This document shows, piece by piece, positions 42,208 to 51,193 of a DNA stretch of 64,000 bases (its first letter is position 1; the number at the start of each line of letters is the position of its first letter). The DNA lies in assembly GCA_903835685.1 (NCBI GenBank), contig CAILNX010000032.1:1-64000 (forward strand). The letters run 5' to 3'. Made by a program: the position numbers and the translations under genes. This DNA comes from an uncultured delta proteobacterium (lineage in GTDB: Bacteria > Desulfobacterota > Desulfovibrionia > Desulfovibrionales > Desulfovibrionaceae). The notes under the pieces are model-generated. The model had not been told where the DNA came from. It was given only the letters and a program-made list of their open reading frames with translations, and did no database searches.

Positions 42208-44271
42208 GTGATTTTTCCCATGGTCAAGAAGCCTCCCCTCCCTGTTACAGCCCCTGGGGCCGCCACGAAAAAGAAGTCCGGCCCTGCTGTCGCGCCCGAC
42301 GCCCTGACCCTGGCCCTGGATGAACTCCGTGCCCGTTTTCTGGGCACCCAGAGCCCCGAGGGCTGGTGGGTGTTTGACCTGGAGGCGGACGCCACCATCA
42401 CGGCCGAATACATCCTGTACCACCGGTTCATGGGCCAGACCATTGAGCCGGGGCTTAAAAAAAGGCTGTGCGCCCATTTGCGGGCCAAGCAGGCCCCGGA
42501 CGGCGGCTGGCCCCTGCACGACCTGGACGGCCAGGCCGACGTGAGCGCCTCGGTCAAGGCCTATTTCGGCCTGAAGGTGGCCGGGGAGGACAAGGACGCA
42601 CCGCACATGGTCCGGGCCAGGCAGATCATCCTGTCCCTGGGTGGGGCCGCAGCCACCAATGTCTTCACCCGCTTCACCCTGGCCATCTTTGGCCAGTTGC
42701 CCTGGCGCTGCGTGCCCTGCATGCCCATCGAGATCATGCTCTTGCCCGAGTGGTTCTTCTTTCACTTGAGCAAGGTCTCCTACTGGTCCCGCACGGTCAT
42801 CGTGCCCCTGCTCATCCTCTACGCCCACCGGCCGGTGTGCCCCCTGGGACTTTCCGAGCAGATCCAGGAACTCTTCGTGACCGCCTCGGACCGGCTCTAC
42901 AACCTGGACCGCTGGGTTCCCCGGAATTGGCGCAAGAACCTGTTCATCGCCCTGGACCGTGTGCTCAAGGTGATCGAGCCACATTTCCCCACAAGCGCCA
43001 AGGCCGAGGCCCTGCGCCGGGCCGAAGCCTGGATGCGGCGGCGCATGGCCGGGGAGGGCGGAATCGGCGGGATTTTCCCGGCCATGGTCAATGCCGTGGA
43101 GGCCCTGCGGGTGCTCGGCCATTCGGACAACGACCCGGACGCCCTGCGCGGGGCCAAGGCCGTGGAGGACCTCCTGGCCGACCATGGAGGAGAGACGGCC
43201 TTCTGCCAGCCCTGCCTCTCTCCGGTCTGGGACACCTGCCTCATGCTCACGGCCCAGTTGGAGGCCGGGGAATCCCCGGACAGCCCCGGGGTGCGCCGAA
43301 CCGTGGACTGGCTCTACGCCAAACAGATTTTTCTGGCGGGCGACTGGCAGGACCGCGCGCCGGGCCTGGCCCCGGGCGGCTGGGCCTTCCAGTTCGAGAA
43401 CGATTTCTACCCGGACTTCGACGACACGGCCATGGTGCTCATGGCCCTGCTCCGGGCCGGGGCCATGGACACCCCCGAGCGCCGCGAGCGCGTGGGCCAG
43501 GCCGTGAACTGGCTCATCGGCCTGCAAGGCTCGGACGGGGGCTGGGGGGCTTTCGACAAGGACAACAACGCCCTGTACTTGAACGACATCCCCTTTGCCG
43601 ACCACGGCGCGCTCATGGACCCCAGCACCTCGGATTTGACCGCCCGGTGCATCGAGGTCCTGTCCATGCTGGGCTATGGCCGGGATTTCCCGCCCGTGGC
43701 CCGGGGCCTGGCCTTTTTGCGCCAGGAGCAGGAGGCCTCCGGGGCCTGGTTCGGCCGCTGGGGCGTGAACTACCTCTACGGAACCTGGTCCGTGCTCTCG
43801 GCCCTGCGCCAGGTGGGCGAGGACATGGGCCAGCCCTCGGTGCGCCGGGCCGTGGCCTGGATCGAGTCCCGCCAGAATCCCGACGGCGGGTGGGGCGAGT
43901 CCTGTTACAGCTACAACGAGCCCGCCCTGGCCGGGCATGGGGCCAGCACGGCCTCCCAGACCGCCTGGGCCTTGCTGGGCCTTCTGGCTGCCGGGGAAGT
44001 GGACTCGGCCGCGACCAAAAAGGGCGTGGACAACCTGCTGGCCACCCGCGCCCCGGGCGGGGTCTGGGAGGAGACGCTGTATACCGGCACGGGATTCCCC
44101 CGGGTCTTCTATCTGCGCTACCACGGCTATTCCCAGTATTTCCCCCTCTGGGCTCTGGGGCTGTACCGGCGCTTGAGCCAGGGCGGGGAGAGCCTCCAGT
44201 GCCTGCGGACCCTGCCCGCGCCGGCCGGGCTGAATCTGCCCGCCCTGCACGGCAGGACTGATCCGGCCTAG
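42208..44271 (+). CDS. shc: Squalene-hopene cyclase
   Basis: This membrane-associated cyclase converts squalene to hopene, the core of hopanoid lipids. The 687-residue length is normal. The catalytic Asp motif is DFDDTA (about residue 405), and several QW-type repeats are visible (SDGGWGAF, NPDGGWGES, GGVWEETL). The start is either GTG 42208 (GGAG four bases before) or ATG 42220; I used the first. It heads a cluster with hpnN, a periplasmic binding protein, a TPR lipoprotein and hpnH. Confidence 0.95.
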   Translation: MIFPMVKKPPLPVTAPGAATKKKSGPAVAPDALTLALDELRARFLGTQSPEGWWVFDLEADATITAEYILYHRFMGQTIEPGLKKRLCAHLRAKQAPDGGWPLHDLDGQADVSASVKAYFGLKVAGEDKDAPHMVRARQIILSLGGAAATNVFTRFTLAIFGQLPWRCVPCMPIEIMLLPEWFFFHLSKVSYWSRTVIVPLLILYAHRPVCPLGLSEQIQELFVTASDRLYNLDRWVPRNWRKNLFIALDRVLKVIEPHFPTSAKAEALRRAEAWMRRRMAGEGGIGGIFPAMVNAVEALRVLGHSDNDPDALRGAKAVEDLLADHGGETAFCQPCLSPVWDTCLMLTAQLEAGESPDSPGVRRTVDWLYAKQIFLAGDWQDRAPGLAPGGWAFQFENDFYPDFDDTAMVLMALLRAGAMDTPERRERVGQAVNWLIGLQGSDGGWGAFDKDNNALYLNDIPFADHGALMDPSTSDLTARCIEVLSMLGYGRDFPPVARGLAFLRQEQEASGAWFGRWGVNYLYGTWSVLSALRQVGEDMGQPSVRRAVAWIESRQNPDGGWGESCYSYNEPALAGHGASTASQTAWALLGLLAAGEVDSAATKKGVDNLLATRAPGGVWEETLYTGTGFPRVFYLRYHGYSQYFPLWALGLYRRLSQGGESLQCLRTLPAPAGLNLPALHGRTDPA

Positions 44272-44297
44272 GGCAGCGTTCTGGAAATTTGAGCGAC

Positions 44298-44335
44298 CCA
44301 GAATGAAGAATAAGAATAATTATTTCTCATTCTGG
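44298..44335. repeat. AT-rich interspersed palindromic repeat, copy 2
   Basis: CCAGAATGA (44298-44306) and TCATTCTGG (44327-44335) form a perfect 9-bp inverted repeat around AATAATTATT (44315-44324). Bases 44303-44333 match copy 1 at 30 of 31 positions. GAGCG before and GCGCGCTC after also mirror each other. It lies 27 bases after shc. Confidence 0.85.
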
Positions 44336-44372
44336 CGCGCTCCGGAAACAAGCCCAGGCCGGAATAAAAAAT

Positions 44373-44402
44373 AAAGGCAGCTCCCGCTTGTGGGGGGCCT
44401 TT
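44373..44402 (+). terminator. Weak terminator-like hairpin before hpnN
   Basis: AAAGGC (44373-44378) pairs with GCCTTT (44397-44402), with CTCCC and GGGGG inside the loop able to extend it. Only a short T-rich run follows, so termination would be partial. Confidence 0.45.
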
Positions 44403-44493
44403 GATTGTTGTTCGCGATGCTTGATTCCCCCCGGCCCTCAAGCCGGGATCACCGGCCCGGGACGATCCCGGGCTCTTTGTTCGGAGTGTGTGC

Positions 44494-47208
44494 ATGAGTC
44501 TTGGCCGTAAAATCCAGGAAGCCGCCCTGGAATGGGTCTGGCGGGTGGTCTCCCGGTATCCCTGGCAGATCATCGTGGCTGGCGCGGTCCTGGCCGTCGT
44601 CTGCGCCACGGCCTCGTCCCTGTTCCTGCGCCTGAACGCGGACCAGGACGCCTTGGTGTCCAAGGATCTGCCCTACCAGAAGCGCTACCTGGAACATGTG
44701 GAGAATTTCGGGGACCAGGAATACCTCTACGTGGTCATCCGCACCAGGGGCAGCGAGGAGGGCAAGAAGAAGGCCGCGGCCTTCTCGGATGTCGTGGCCG
44801 CGCGGCTTCAGGGCCACCCAGACCTGATTCAGGCCGTGTACCACCGCATGCGGCCCCGGGACATGGGGCCGGGCGCGCTGCTCTTCGCCTCCCTGGACGA
44901 GGCCCGCACCCTGGCCTCCTCCCTGACCTTTGCCGGGCCGCTCATCAACGGCTATCTGGCCGAACCCAGCCTGGCCCGGCTGTTCGCCACGGCCGGGGAC
45001 GCCCTTTCGGGCAGGGACGCGACTTCGGCATCGAGCGCGGCCAATGCCGACCCGGCCCTGTTCGGCGCGGCCCTGGGCGGCCTGGACGCCCTCCTGGCCC
45101 GCATGCAGGCCCGGCTCGCCTCGGCATCCCCGGCATCCCCGCCGGAACCGGGCTTCGGCCTGGACGATCTGGGCGCCCAGCATTTCTTCACGGCCAATGG
45201 CCAGCTCCTGGTCATGCGCATCCTTCCGGCCAAGGATTTCGGGACCATGGACGTGGTGGGCAAGCCCCTGGAGCTGGTGCGCCAGGCCATGGCCGAGGCC
45301 CGGGTGGCTGTTGGGGGCGTGGAGGCCGGGCTGACCGGTCGGCCGGTCCTCCAGGCCGACGAGATGTCCACCACGGATCGGGACATGACCCTGGCCGGGG
45401 CCTTGGCCGCCGTGCTCATGATCCTGCTCTTCGTCTTCGTGCTGCGCGACTGGCTGCGGCCCCTGCTCATCATGGCCAGCCTGGCCATGGCCGAGGCCTG
45501 GACTTTCGGGTTCGCCCTCATCACCCTGGGCGAGCTGAATCTTCTGTCCATCGTCTTTGCCCTGGTCATGGCCGGTCTGGGCGTGGGCTACGGCATCCAC
45601 GTGGTCCTGCGCCACGCCTACGCCACGCGCCAGGGCCTGAATTCCGAGGCGGCCGTGCGCGAGGCCGTGCTCACCCAGGGCACCGGGGTGTTCCTGAACG
45701 CGGGCACCACCATGTCCGCCTTCCTGGCCGTGCTCGGCTCGGATTTCGTGGGCCTGGCCCATCTGGGCCTGGTGGCTGGCGCGGGCATCCTGTTCTGTCT
45801 CCTGGCCCAACTCTTCGTGCTCCCGGCCCTGCTCCTGGTCCTGGGGCGGCGCGGACATTTGAGCCCTGCCCGGGCCGACCTGACCTCCCTGCCCTGGCTG
45901 GAAGGGGTCACGGACCATTCCAAGGCCGTGCTGTTTGTGCTCATCCTCTCGGCCGTGGGCCTTTTGCCCTGGTTTCTCAAGGTGGGCTTCAACTACAATG
46001 TCCTGGAGCTTCAGGCCAAGGGCCTGGAGTCCGTGGCCTATGAGCGCGCCCTGGTGGAGGAGTCCGACGAGTCCACCTGGTACGCCATCGCGGCCGCCCA
46101 GGACTTGGACGAGGTGCGGGCCCTGAAGGAGCGCTTCGCGGCCCAGCCGGGCGTTGGCAAGATCGAGTCCATCCTGGATTTCCTGCCCCCGGACCAGGCG
46201 GCCAAGGCCGCGCTGTACCGCCAGGCCGAAATCCTTCTGGCCCCGGTCCCGGACCCGGAGCGGGTCCCGGCCCAGGTGGACGGTCTGGCCCTGGCCGCCT
46301 CCTTGGACCATCTGTCCGAAGGTCTGGAATCCCTGGAGGAAAAGCTTTTTGCCGCCGGGGCTAAGGAGGAGCTGGCCCGCACCGAACAGGTCCTGGCCAC
46401 CCTGGCCTCCCTGTCCGCCTCGCTCAAGGCCGACCCGTCCCTGGCCGTCCGGCTCTCGGGCCTGCAACTGGGCCTGGGCCAGGAGCTGGTCAGCCTCCTG
46501 GACTGGTTCAAGGACAGCCTGGGCACCGAGACCGTGACCCCGGACTCCCTGCCTCCGGCCCTGAAGGACATCTACATGGGCAAGGACGGCCGCTTCCAGA
46601 TCAAGATTTCGCCCACGGGCGACGTGTGGGACTTTGACAATTTGAAGGCCTTTGTGGAGTCCCTGCGGGCCGTGGACCCGAGCGTGAGCGGGGTGCCGGT
46701 GGGCTTTCTGGAGTCGGCCCAGCTCATGCACCGCACCTTCCTGTCCGCCGGGCTGTGGACCCTGGTCCTGGTCAGCCTGCTCTTCATCGGCTATTCGCGC
46801 AGCCTGGAATACCTGGCCCTGGCGCTGCTGCCCCTGGGATTCGGCCTGGTCTGGCTCATGGAGTACATGGGCCTGACCGGGCTCCATTTCAACCTGGCCA
46901 ATTTCTTCGCCATCCCCATGCTCATCGGGGTGGGGGTGGACGGCGGGGTGCATCTGTTGGCCCGCCGCCAGGAGCTGGGCTCGGCCCACGGCATCTTCCT
47001 CACCAGCTCGCCCATGGCCGTGGCTTTAAGCGTGGCCACCACGGTCATCGGGTTCTGCGGGCTCCTGGCGGCCCACCACCGGGGCCTGGCCTCCCTGGGC
47101 GCGGTCATGGTCATCGGGTCCGTCACCTGCATGGTCGGGTGCCTGCTCATCCTGCCCGCAGCCATGAAACTCTCCAGCGCCCTGCGCTTCAAGCGAGGTT
47201 TGCGATGA
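44494..47208 (+). CDS. hpnN: HpnN-like RND/MMPL hopanoid transporter
   Basis: This 904-residue inner-membrane protein belongs to the MMPL/RND group; HpnN carries hopanoids to the outer membrane. It has one transmembrane helix near residue 25, a large periplasmic domain, a first membrane bundle (about 285-470), a second periplasmic domain and a second bundle (about 745-895). The FALVMAGLGVGYGIHVVLRH and IPMLIGVGVDGGVHLLARR segments are the paired helix-4-like motifs with Gly/Asp relay residues. ATG 44494 has GGAG seven bases upstream. Its stop overlaps the next start (ATGA). Confidence 0.88.
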   Translation: MSLGRKIQEAALEWVWRVVSRYPWQIIVAGAVLAVVCATASSLFLRLNADQDALVSKDLPYQKRYLEHVENFGDQEYLYVVIRTRGSEEGKKKAAAFSDVVAARLQGHPDLIQAVYHRMRPRDMGPGALLFASLDEARTLASSLTFAGPLINGYLAEPSLARLFATAGDALSGRDATSASSAANADPALFGAALGGLDALLARMQARLASASPASPPEPGFGLDDLGAQHFFTANGQLLVMRILPAKDFGTMDVVGKPLELVRQAMAEARVAVGGVEAGLTGRPVLQADEMSTTDRDMTLAGALAAVLMILLFVFVLRDWLRPLLIMASLAMAEAWTFGFALITLGELNLLSIVFALVMAGLGVGYGIHVVLRHAYATRQGLNSEAAVREAVLTQGTGVFLNAGTTMSAFLAVLGSDFVGLAHLGLVAGAGILFCLLAQLFVLPALLLVLGRRGHLSPARADLTSLPWLEGVTDHSKAVLFVLILSAVGLLPWFLKVGFNYNVLELQAKGLESVAYERALVEESDESTWYAIAAAQDLDEVRALKERFAAQPGVGKIESILDFLPPDQAAKAALYRQAEILLAPVPDPERVPAQVDGLALAASLDHLSEGLESLEEKLFAAGAKEELARTEQVLATLASLSASLKADPSLAVRLSGLQLGLGQELVSLLDWFKDSLGTETVTPDSLPPALKDIYMGKDGRFQIKISPTGDVWDFDNLKAFVESLRAVDPSVSGVPVGFLESAQLMHRTFLSAGLWTLVLVSLLFIGYSRSLEYLALALLPLGFGLVWLMEYMGLTGLHFNLANFFAIPMLIGVGVDGGVHLLARRQELGSAHGIFLTSSPMAVALSVATTVIGFCGLLAAHHRGLASLGAVMVIGSVTCMVGCLLILPAAMKLSSALRFKRGLR

Positions 47209-48062
47209 AACAAACGTCTCTTTCGCCCGTGGCGGCATTGATCCTGGCCGTTTTTGGCTGTGCGGTTCTGGGATGGACCAGTCCGGCCCAGGCCGGACCT
47301 TCGGATTTCCTCATCATCCAGCCCGGGCAGCCGGGCAGCCCGGCCGAGGCCCAGCCGGTCATGGACCGTTTGGCCGCCTACCTGTCCAAAAAGACCGGCG
47401 AGACGGTCACGGGCAAGTATTTCAACCTGCTGGAAGAGGGGCTGGCGGCTGTCCCGGCCGAGAAGCCGGGCTGGGGCATCGTGGGCCTGGGCTTCTACGC
47501 CCAGTACGGGAAGAAGTTCGGCCTGACGCCCCTGGCCTCCACCCGTCCCTCGGGCCGGGCCAAGGACGTCTGGCGTCTGGTGGTCCCCACGAACGGCCCG
47601 GACGACTGGCGCACGCTCACGGGCGAGGTCCGGGGCATGGGGCTGTTCGAGAAAAAAGCCGCACCCTGCCTCCTGTTCCGGGGTGTGACCCCGGTCCCGG
47701 CCAGCCAGCCCTTCACCCTGGAAGGCACGGGCAACCCCCTGAAGTCCCTGCGCGACGCGGCCAAGGGCAAGATCGCGGGCAGCGTGCTGGACCAGGTCCA
47801 GTATGACGCCCTGGCCTCCCTGCCCCAGGCCGGAGAACTGAAAACCATCCATACATCGGCCGAACTGCCGACCAGCCCGGTGGTCGCCTTTGGCCCGGCA
47901 GGCCCGGCGCAGTCCAAGATCGGCCAGGCCCTCACGGCCATGAAGGCCGATCCCGAGGCGGCTGAGCTCTTGACCCTGCTGCTCACCGACGGCTTCGGCC
48001 CGCCGGACGCGGACCTGGCCAAGCTGCTGCTGGAGAACGAGAATGCCGCCTGCCCGCGCTAG
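47205..48062 (+). CDS. PhnD-like periplasmic substrate-binding protein
   Basis: The 285-residue protein begins with a Sec signal peptide (about 1-30, cleavage after AQA). The mature part has the look of phosphate/phosphonate-type binding proteins: VMDRLAAYLSKKTGETVTGKYF near the start, and VPTNGPDDWRTLTGEVRGMGL and KIAGSVLDQVQYDALA in the middle. Its start overlaps the hpnN stop by four bases. No ABC permease or ATPase is adjacent, so it may act as a lipid- or ligand-binding partner of hpnN; that is inference. The assignment is at fold level only. Confidence 0.65.
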   Translation: MKQTSLSPVAALILAVFGCAVLGWTSPAQAGPSDFLIIQPGQPGSPAEAQPVMDRLAAYLSKKTGETVTGKYFNLLEEGLAAVPAEKPGWGIVGLGFYAQYGKKFGLTPLASTRPSGRAKDVWRLVVPTNGPDDWRTLTGEVRGMGLFEKKAAPCLLFRGVTPVPASQPFTLEGTGNPLKSLRDAAKGKIAGSVLDQVQYDALASLPQAGELKTIHTSAELPTSPVVAFGPAGPAQSKIGQALTAMKADPEAAELLTLLLTDGFGPPDADLAKLLLENENAACPR

Positions 48063-48834
48063 AACCCTGATTCTTCTTCTGGTCCTGCTCGCGAGTCTCG
48101 GGGCCTGCGCCAAGTCCGTCAAGCCCCAGGCCGAGACCACCCCGTTCTTCCCGGCCTGCACCCGGGCCGAGGCCGAGGCTCACGCGGCCCGGGCGGCCAC
48201 GGACCCGGAGGAGGCCAAGCGGGCCGCGGCCTGCTTCGTCTTTCTCATCGAGCATGAGAACTATCCCCCGCCCGCGCCGCCCCAGGACCCGGACTGCGCC
48301 GGGCCGGAGCCCAAGGGCAACTGCTTCTCCAAGGCCAAGGACGCGGCCAGGGGCCGAGCCGTGGCCCAGTTCGCGGTCCAGGCCAGGCCCCGGGACGGCG
48401 CGGCCCATTACCTCCTGGCCTATCTCACCGGGCTGGCGGCCGAGGCCAATCCCTGGAACGGGCTTGACCTCGTGCCCGTCATAGAGCAAGAAGCCCTCCA
48501 GGCCTCCCAACTGGACCCGGGCGTGGACTATGCCGGACCCGACCGCGCGCTGGGCGAACTTTACCTGCGCGCGCCCGGGCCGCCCCTGTCCGTGGGCGAT
48601 TCCGAAAAGGCCCTGCGGCACTTCCGCCGGGCCGTGGAACTGGCCCCGGGCCATGCCGCAAACCGCCTGGGCCTGGCCCAGGCCCTCATGGCCGAAGAGG
48701 AGCCCCGGGAGGCCTGCACGGCCCTGGCCGCCCTGTTCGAGACCCTGCCCCCGGCCGAGGCCAGGGGCCAGGAGGCCTGGGAAAAGGGCCTGGCCGCGCT
48801 CAAGAAGATCTGCTCCTCGGCCATCAAGCGCTGA
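48043..48834 (+). CDS. TPR-containing lipoprotein
   Basis: The 263-residue protein starts with a lipoprotein signal peptide (lipobox LASLGAC, Cys about residue 22). The C-terminal part (about 185-245) has TPR-like repeats such as EKALRHFRRAVELAPGHAANRLGLAQALM, similar to TatT-type lipoproteins. The region with FVFLIEHENYPPPAPP is Pro-rich. It overlaps the preceding gene by 20 bases and precedes hpnH by 42 bases, so it belongs to the hopanoid cluster. It could help deliver or organise lipids at the envelope. Confidence 0.72.
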   Translation: MPPARARTLILLLVLLASLGACAKSVKPQAETTPFFPACTRAEAEAHAARAATDPEEAKRAAACFVFLIEHENYPPPAPPQDPDCAGPEPKGNCFSKAKDAARGRAVAQFAVQARPRDGAAHYLLAYLTGLAAEANPWNGLDLVPVIEQEALQASQLDPGVDYAGPDRALGELYLRAPGPPLSVGDSEKALRHFRRAVELAPGHAANRLGLAQALMAEEEPREACTALAALFETLPPAEARGQEAWEKGLAALKKICSSAIKR

Positions 48835-48876
48835 GGTCCAAATATCCCGCCCCACCGGGGCAAAAGGACGTTTGCC

Positions 48877-49884
48877 GTGGGTATTCCTGCTGTCCAGATC
48901 GCGCGCATCGGCGCGTATATCATGAAACAGACCCTGAAAGGGGTGAAGCGCTATCCCCTGGTGCTCATGCTCGAACCGCTCTTCCAGTGCAACCTGCGCT
49001 GCAAGGGCTGCGGCAAGGTGGAGCAGCCCGCTTCCGTGCTGAACCAGCGCTTAAGCGTGGAGGAATGCGAACAGGCCGCCCTGGAATGCGGAGCCCCCAT
49101 CGTGTCCATTCCCGGCGGCGAGCCCCTGCTGCACCCGGACCTGCCCGAGATCGTCCGGCGTCTGACCGCCCAGAAGCGCTTTGTGTACCTGTGCACCAAC
49201 GCCCTTTTGGTGCCCGAGCGCATCCACGAATTCACCCCCTCGCCCTACTTGACCTTCAACGTGCACCTGGACGGCCTGGCCGAGCGCCACGACGCCCTGG
49301 TCTGCCGGGAAGGGACCTTTGACCAGGCCACGGCCTCCATCCGCCAGCTCCTGGATAAGGGCTTCCGGGTGACCACCAACTCCACCTTTTTCAACGACGA
49401 AATCCCGGAGCGCGCCGCCGCCCTGTTTGACCACCTGACCGCCCTGGGCGTGGAAGGCATCACCGTGGCCCCGGGCTTCCAGTACGAGGGGGCCAGGGAC
49501 CAGGACAATTTCCTGGGCCTGGACCGCTCCAAGCAACTCTTTCAGCGCATCTTCGCCCTGGGCAAGGGCAAGTCCTGGAGGTTCAACCACTCCATCCTGT
49601 ACCTGGACTTTCTGGTCGGGAACCAGGACTACGCCTGTTCGCCCTGGGGCAACCCCACCCGCAACGTGTTCGGCTGGCAGCGGCCCTGCTATCTCCTGGA
49701 CGACGGGTACGCGCCCACCTTCAAGGACCTGATGGAGCGCACGGACTGGGACCGCTACGGCCGGGGCCGGGACCCGCGCTGCGCCGAATGCATGGTGCAC
49801 TGCGGGTACGAGCCCACGGCGGTCATGGACGCGGCCAAGCACCCCATAAAGGCCCTTCTGGCCAGCCTGCGCGGAGTGGTCTAG
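48877..49884 (+). CDS. hpnH: Hopanoid biosynthesis radical SAM protein HpnH
   Basis: HpnH adds the adenosyl group to diploptene, the first step toward extended C35 hopanoids. The 335-residue protein has the radical SAM motif CNLRCKGCGK (about residue 28) for the 4Fe-4S cluster, the GGEPLLHPDL SAM-binding stretch and a C-terminal Cys-rich part (RCAECMVHCGYEPTAV). The start is a GTG with AAAAGGACG upstream. Its stop is directly followed by the serB ATG. Presence of hpnH implies extended hopanoids; later genes such as hpnG are not in the window. Confidence 0.93.
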   Translation: MGIPAVQIARIGAYIMKQTLKGVKRYPLVLMLEPLFQCNLRCKGCGKVEQPASVLNQRLSVEECEQAALECGAPIVSIPGGEPLLHPDLPEIVRRLTAQKRFVYLCTNALLVPERIHEFTPSPYLTFNVHLDGLAERHDALVCREGTFDQATASIRQLLDKGFRVTTNSTFFNDEIPERAAALFDHLTALGVEGITVAPGFQYEGARDQDNFLGLDRSKQLFQRIFALGKGKSWRFNHSILYLDFLVGNQDYACSPWGNPTRNVFGWQRPCYLLDDGYAPTFKDLMERTDWDRYGRGRDPRCAECMVHCGYEPTAVMDAAKHPIKALLASLRGVV

Positions 49885-51105
49885 ATGGGCGAGATTCTCC
49901 TGGTCACCATCTCGGGCGAGGACCGGCCCGGGCTGACCAAGATTCTGACCGGAATCCTGTCCGAATACCGGGTGGACATCCTGGACATCGGCCAGGCCGT
50001 GATCCATAGCACCCTGTCCCTGGGCTTTCTCATCCACATCCCGGCCGACGCCGCCTCGGCCCCCCTGCTCAAAGACATCCTGTTCACGGCCTACGAACTG
50101 GGCTTCAACGCCAAGTTCACCCCGGTGAGCGAGAAGGACTACGCCACCTGGGTCTCGGCCCAGGGCAAGCCCCGGCACATCGTGACCATCCTGGGCCGGA
50201 CCATCGGGGCCGAGGACATCCATCTGGTCAGCGAGGTCATTGCGGACAACGGGCTGAACATCGACGTCATCACCCGGCTTTCCGGCCGCATCCCCCTGGG
50301 GGCCGAGGGCCTGAACCGCCGGGCCTGCGTGGAGCTGTCCGTGCGCGGCGTGCCCAAGGACCTGGGGAACCTGCGCAAGAGCTTTCTGGACATCGCCGCC
50401 CTGCGGGGCATCGACATCGCCCTGCAGGAGGACAACGTCTTCCGCCGCAACCGGCGTCTGGTGGCCTTTGACATGGACTCCACCCTGATCCAGGCCGAGG
50501 TCATCGACGAGCTGGCCGCCGAGGCCGGGGTGGGCGAGGAGGTGCGGAAAGTCACCGAGGCGGCCATGCGCGGGGAGCTGGACTTCCCGGGCAGCCTGCG
50601 CCGCCGCCTGTCCCTGCTGGAAGGCCTGCCCGTGGCCACCCTGGACAAGGTCTACGAGCGCATCCAGCTTACCGAGGGGGCCAGGCGGCTCATCTCCAAC
50701 CTGAAGCGCTTCGGGTACAAGACGGCCATCATTTCCGGCGGGTTCACCTATTTCGGCAAGAAGCTCCAGGCCCTGCTCGGGGTGGACTACGTGTTCGCCA
50801 ACGAGCTGGAGATCGTGGACGGCAGGCTCACGGGCAAGGTGGTCGGCCCCATCGTGGACGGCCCGCGCAAGGCCGAGCTGCTCCGGGAGATCGCCCAGGC
50901 CGAGCACATCGACCTCCAGCAGGTCATTGCCGTGGGCGACGGGGCCAACGACCTGCCCATGCTGGCCCTGGCCGGAATGGGCGTGGCCTTCAACGCCAAG
51001 CCCGTGGTGCGCCAGGGCGCGGACCAGTCCATCTCGGCCCTGGGCCTGGACGGCATCCTGTATTTGATCGGGCTGAAGGACCGGGAGACTTTGGACGCGG
51101 GGTAG
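49885..51105 (+). CDS. serB: Phosphoserine phosphatase with two ACT domains
   Basis: SerB removes phosphate from phosphoserine, the last step of serine synthesis. The 406-residue form has two N-terminal ACT domains (about 1-85 and 95-175) that may sense serine. The HAD domain carries the nucleophile in AFDMDSTLIQAEVIDELA (about residue 196), the IISGGFTYF loop, Lys of DGPRKAELL and GDGANDLPML. It abuts the hpnH stop with no gap, so it may be translated from the same mRNA, although no pathway link is obvious. A terminator follows. Confidence 0.95.
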   Translation: MGEILLVTISGEDRPGLTKILTGILSEYRVDILDIGQAVIHSTLSLGFLIHIPADAASAPLLKDILFTAYELGFNAKFTPVSEKDYATWVSAQGKPRHIVTILGRTIGAEDIHLVSEVIADNGLNIDVITRLSGRIPLGAEGLNRRACVELSVRGVPKDLGNLRKSFLDIAALRGIDIALQEDNVFRRNRRLVAFDMDSTLIQAEVIDELAAEAGVGEEVRKVTEAAMRGELDFPGSLRRRLSLLEGLPVATLDKVYERIQLTEGARRLISNLKRFGYKTAIISGGFTYFGKKLQALLGVDYVFANELEIVDGRLTGKVVGPIVDGPRKAELLREIAQAEHIDLQQVIAVGDGANDLPMLALAGMGVAFNAKPVVRQGADQSISALGLDGILYLIGLKDRETLDAG

Positions 51106-51119
51106 GGCCGCGCCCATGA

Positions 51120-51146
51120 AAAAAGCCCGGACCAGCCGGGCTTTCC
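51120..51146. terminator. Terminator between serB and the TPR gene
   Basis: AAAGCCCGG (51122-51130) pairs with CCGGGCTTT (51136-51144) around ACCAG, with A and T tracts on each side. Suitable for both convergent genes. Confidence 0.8.
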
Positions 51147-51193
51147 TAAAATATTCATCTCTCCGCGCCGTCGCACGGCCGCCGCGACAAATC

